Of a stretch of 6,388 nucleotides of DNA, positions 5,369 to 6,388 are shown piece by piece; the stretch's first letter is position 1, and every line of letters begins with the position of its first letter. The stretch covers positions 1,308 to 7,695 of the forward strand of contig DNFA01000079.1 in the NCBI GenBank assembly GCA_003487665.1, in the 5' to 3' direction. The notes under the pieces are model-generated. The model saw only the letters and a program-made list of their open reading frames with translations, searched no databases and was not told the origin of the DNA. The translations under genes and the position numbers were made by a program. Source of the stretch: Oscillibacter sp. (GTDB lineage: Bacteria; Bacillota; Clostridia; Oscillospirales; Oscillospiraceae).

Positions 5369-6297
5369 GCATCATGACAGACAGCCCCATCCGGTTTCCG
5401 GGGCTTTTCGGGGACTGGGCGTTTACCGCCTCGTCCACGGCGTTCCACATCGGCGGCAAGGCCATCTACTGGTACGGTATCCTCATTGCACTGGGGGTGC
5501 TGGCGGCGCTGGCCTTCTGCGTGAAGCAGAGAGAGAAATACGGCATCAAAGAGGACGACCTCATGGACGGTGTGCTGTGGGGCGTGCCGCTGGCCATCGT
5601 GGGCGCGCGGCTGTACTATGTGCTGTTCTATCTGGACAGATTCAAAAAAGAGGACGGCTCCTTCGACTGGGCGGAGTCCGTGGCAATATGGGACGGCGGG
5701 CTGGCCATCTACGGCGGCGTGATCGCGGCGGTGCTGGTGTGCCTTGTGCTCAGCAAAAAGAGGGGCTTCAAGCTGGGGGCACTGACCGATCTGGTGGTGA
5801 TGGGACTGCTGATCGGGCAGGCTGTCGGGCGCTGGGGCAACTTCATGAACCGGGAGGCCTTCGGCGCGGAGACGACGCTGCCGTGGCGGATGCAGCTGAC
5901 CACCACCGCGGGGACGCTGGTGGAGGTGCATCCTACGTTCCTGTACGAGAGCCTGTGGAACGTAGTGGGGCTGCTGCTGATCGTCTTTATCGTGGCGAAG
6001 GGACGCCGCTTCGACGGCGAGAACACATGGTTCTACTTCCTGTGGTACGGCATCGGCCGGTTCTGGATCGAGGGACTGCGGACGGACAGCCTGTACCTGT
6101 TCAACTGGACCATCGGCGGCGAGCCCATTCGGGTCAGCCAGGCGCTGAGCCTTGTGATGGTGCTGGTGGCGGCGTTCATGCTGTTTTACAACATCAAGCT
6201 GCACCCCCACAAGCCGGAGGAGCTGTATGTGAACATGGCGGCGGCGAAAAAGGCCGCTGCGGAGACAAAGGACGAGACGCCCGCCGAGGGCGAATAA
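5365..6297 (+). CDS. lgt: Phosphatidylglycerol--prolipoprotein diacylglyceryl transferase
   Basis: Lgt is the membrane enzyme that moves diacylglycerol from phosphatidylglycerol to the lipobox cysteine of prolipoproteins, the first step of lipoprotein maturation. The protein has 310 residues with about seven hydrophobic segments (roughly 33-53, 70-91, 108-131, 140-155, 190-212, 222-238 and 255-275). Seen: IYWYGILIALG with Tyr37 (E. coli Tyr26 place), and the Lgt signature GRWGNFMNREAFG at 155-167, where Arg156, Asn159, Glu164 and Gly167 correspond to E. coli Arg143, Asn146, Glu151 and Gly154. GRFWIEGLRTDSL (231-243) carries the C-terminal arginines. GGLAIYGG (111-118) has Tyr116 where E. coli has His103. 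The Lys/Ala/Glu-rich C-terminal tail is not part of the conserved fold. The start at 5365 overlaps the yfmH stop and is served by AAGGAGGAGG at 5351-5360, so translation is probably coupled. Confidence 0.97.
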   Translation: MSIMTDSPIRFPGLFGDWAFTASSTAFHIGGKAIYWYGILIALGVLAALAFCVKQREKYGIKEDDLMDGVLWGVPLAIVGARLYYVLFYLDRFKKEDGSFDWAESVAIWDGGLAIYGGVIAAVLVCLVLSKKRGFKLGALTDLVVMGLLIGQAVGRWGNFMNREAFGAETTLPWRMQLTTTAGTLVEVHPTFLYESLWNVVGLLLIVFIVAKGRRFDGENTWFYFLWYGIGRFWIEGLRTDSLYLFNWTIGGEPIRVSQALSLVMVLVAAFMLFYNIKLHPHKPEELYVNMAAAKKAAAETKDETPAEGE

Positions 6298-6335
6298 AAA
6301 ACCGGCGCTCAGGCCGCCTGACATAAGAAAACATA

Positions 6336-6376
6336 CGCCGCAAAAGGCGCGTTTGGCGCAGCCCCATCGTTGCGCC
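6336..6376. repeat. Two short GC-rich dyads after lgt
   Basis: CGCC / GGCG (6336-6349, loop GCAAAA) and GGCGCA / TGCGCC (6355-6376, 10-nt loop). Neither is followed by a T-run, so a terminator role is doubtful. I see no other terminator between lgt and the window end. Confidence 0.4.
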
Positions 6377-6379
6377 GCC

Positions 6380-6385
6380 TTGACA
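6380..6385 (+). promoter_or_regulatory. Possible -35 box at the window end
   Basis: A perfect TTGACA just after the second dyad. The matching -10 would lie beyond the window, so this is only a hint of a new transcription unit starting to the right. Confidence 0.25.
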
Positions 6386-6388
6386 GAC

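Noticed and set aside
5263..6324. 353-codon open frame on the minus strand opposite lgt
   Set aside because: It is antisense to a clear Lgt gene, with low-complexity Gln/His/Arg-rich translation and no domain or ribosome site.
1..6388. CRISPR array, tRNA or rRNA genes
   Set aside because: No regularly spaced repeats and no cloverleaf or rRNA-like sequence were seen.

Overview
The window looks like part of a Gram-positive Clostridia chromosome with high-GC housekeeping genes, most likely an Oscillospiraceae-type gut anaerobe. This is inferred from the pairing of two M16-family proteins of the YfmF/YfmH type with lgt, from the strong AGGAGG-like ribosome sites, and from GC-rich coding sequence next to AT-rich acquired DNA. 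I cannot name a genus from this sequence alone.

Layout, left to right. Positions 1-283 (minus) hold the N-terminal 94 codons of a class I SAM-dependent methyltransferase cut by the window edge. Positions 290-860 are a region of regulatory sites and broken genes. They contain three copies of one dyad (GTTAG-N6-CTAAC), a near-consensus minus-strand promoter with one dyad just downstream of its -10 box, a 56-codon ORF that looks like the wreck of a transcription regulator, and a short internal fragment of a MATE efflux transporter on the plus strand. A hairpin terminator at 856-904 closes the next gene, a 207-residue AlkA-like HhH-GPD DNA glycosylase (917-1540, minus).

Positions 1541-1811 hold the glycosylase leader and promoter, a 60-bp imperfect palindrome flanked by TAAA repeats, and a plus-strand promoter overlapped by a perfect dyad. 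That promoter drives a single-gene unit (1812-2579) for a protein with an N-terminal zinc ribbon, a Gly-rich centre and a C-terminal SHOCT motif. The unit ends in a textbook terminator. Its base composition and codon use differ sharply from its neighbours, so it looks acquired.

After a roughly 200-bp AT-rich spacer with an unexplained 9-bp inverted repeat, a tight plus-strand operon follows: yfmF (2822-4087), yfmH (4088-5368) and lgt (5365-6297). The first two genes abut with no spacer and the second and third overlap by 4 bases, so they are probably translationally coupled. YfmF lacks the zinc motif and YfmH has it, as expected for a two-chain M16 peptidase. Lgt starts lipoprotein maturation. 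The last bases hold two short GC-rich dyads and a TTGACA at the edge, with no convincing terminator.

No complete novel multi-gene system is visible. The most interesting parts are the zinc-ribbon/SHOCT cargo gene with its own operator-like promoter, and the triple operator left around decayed regulator and efflux genes.
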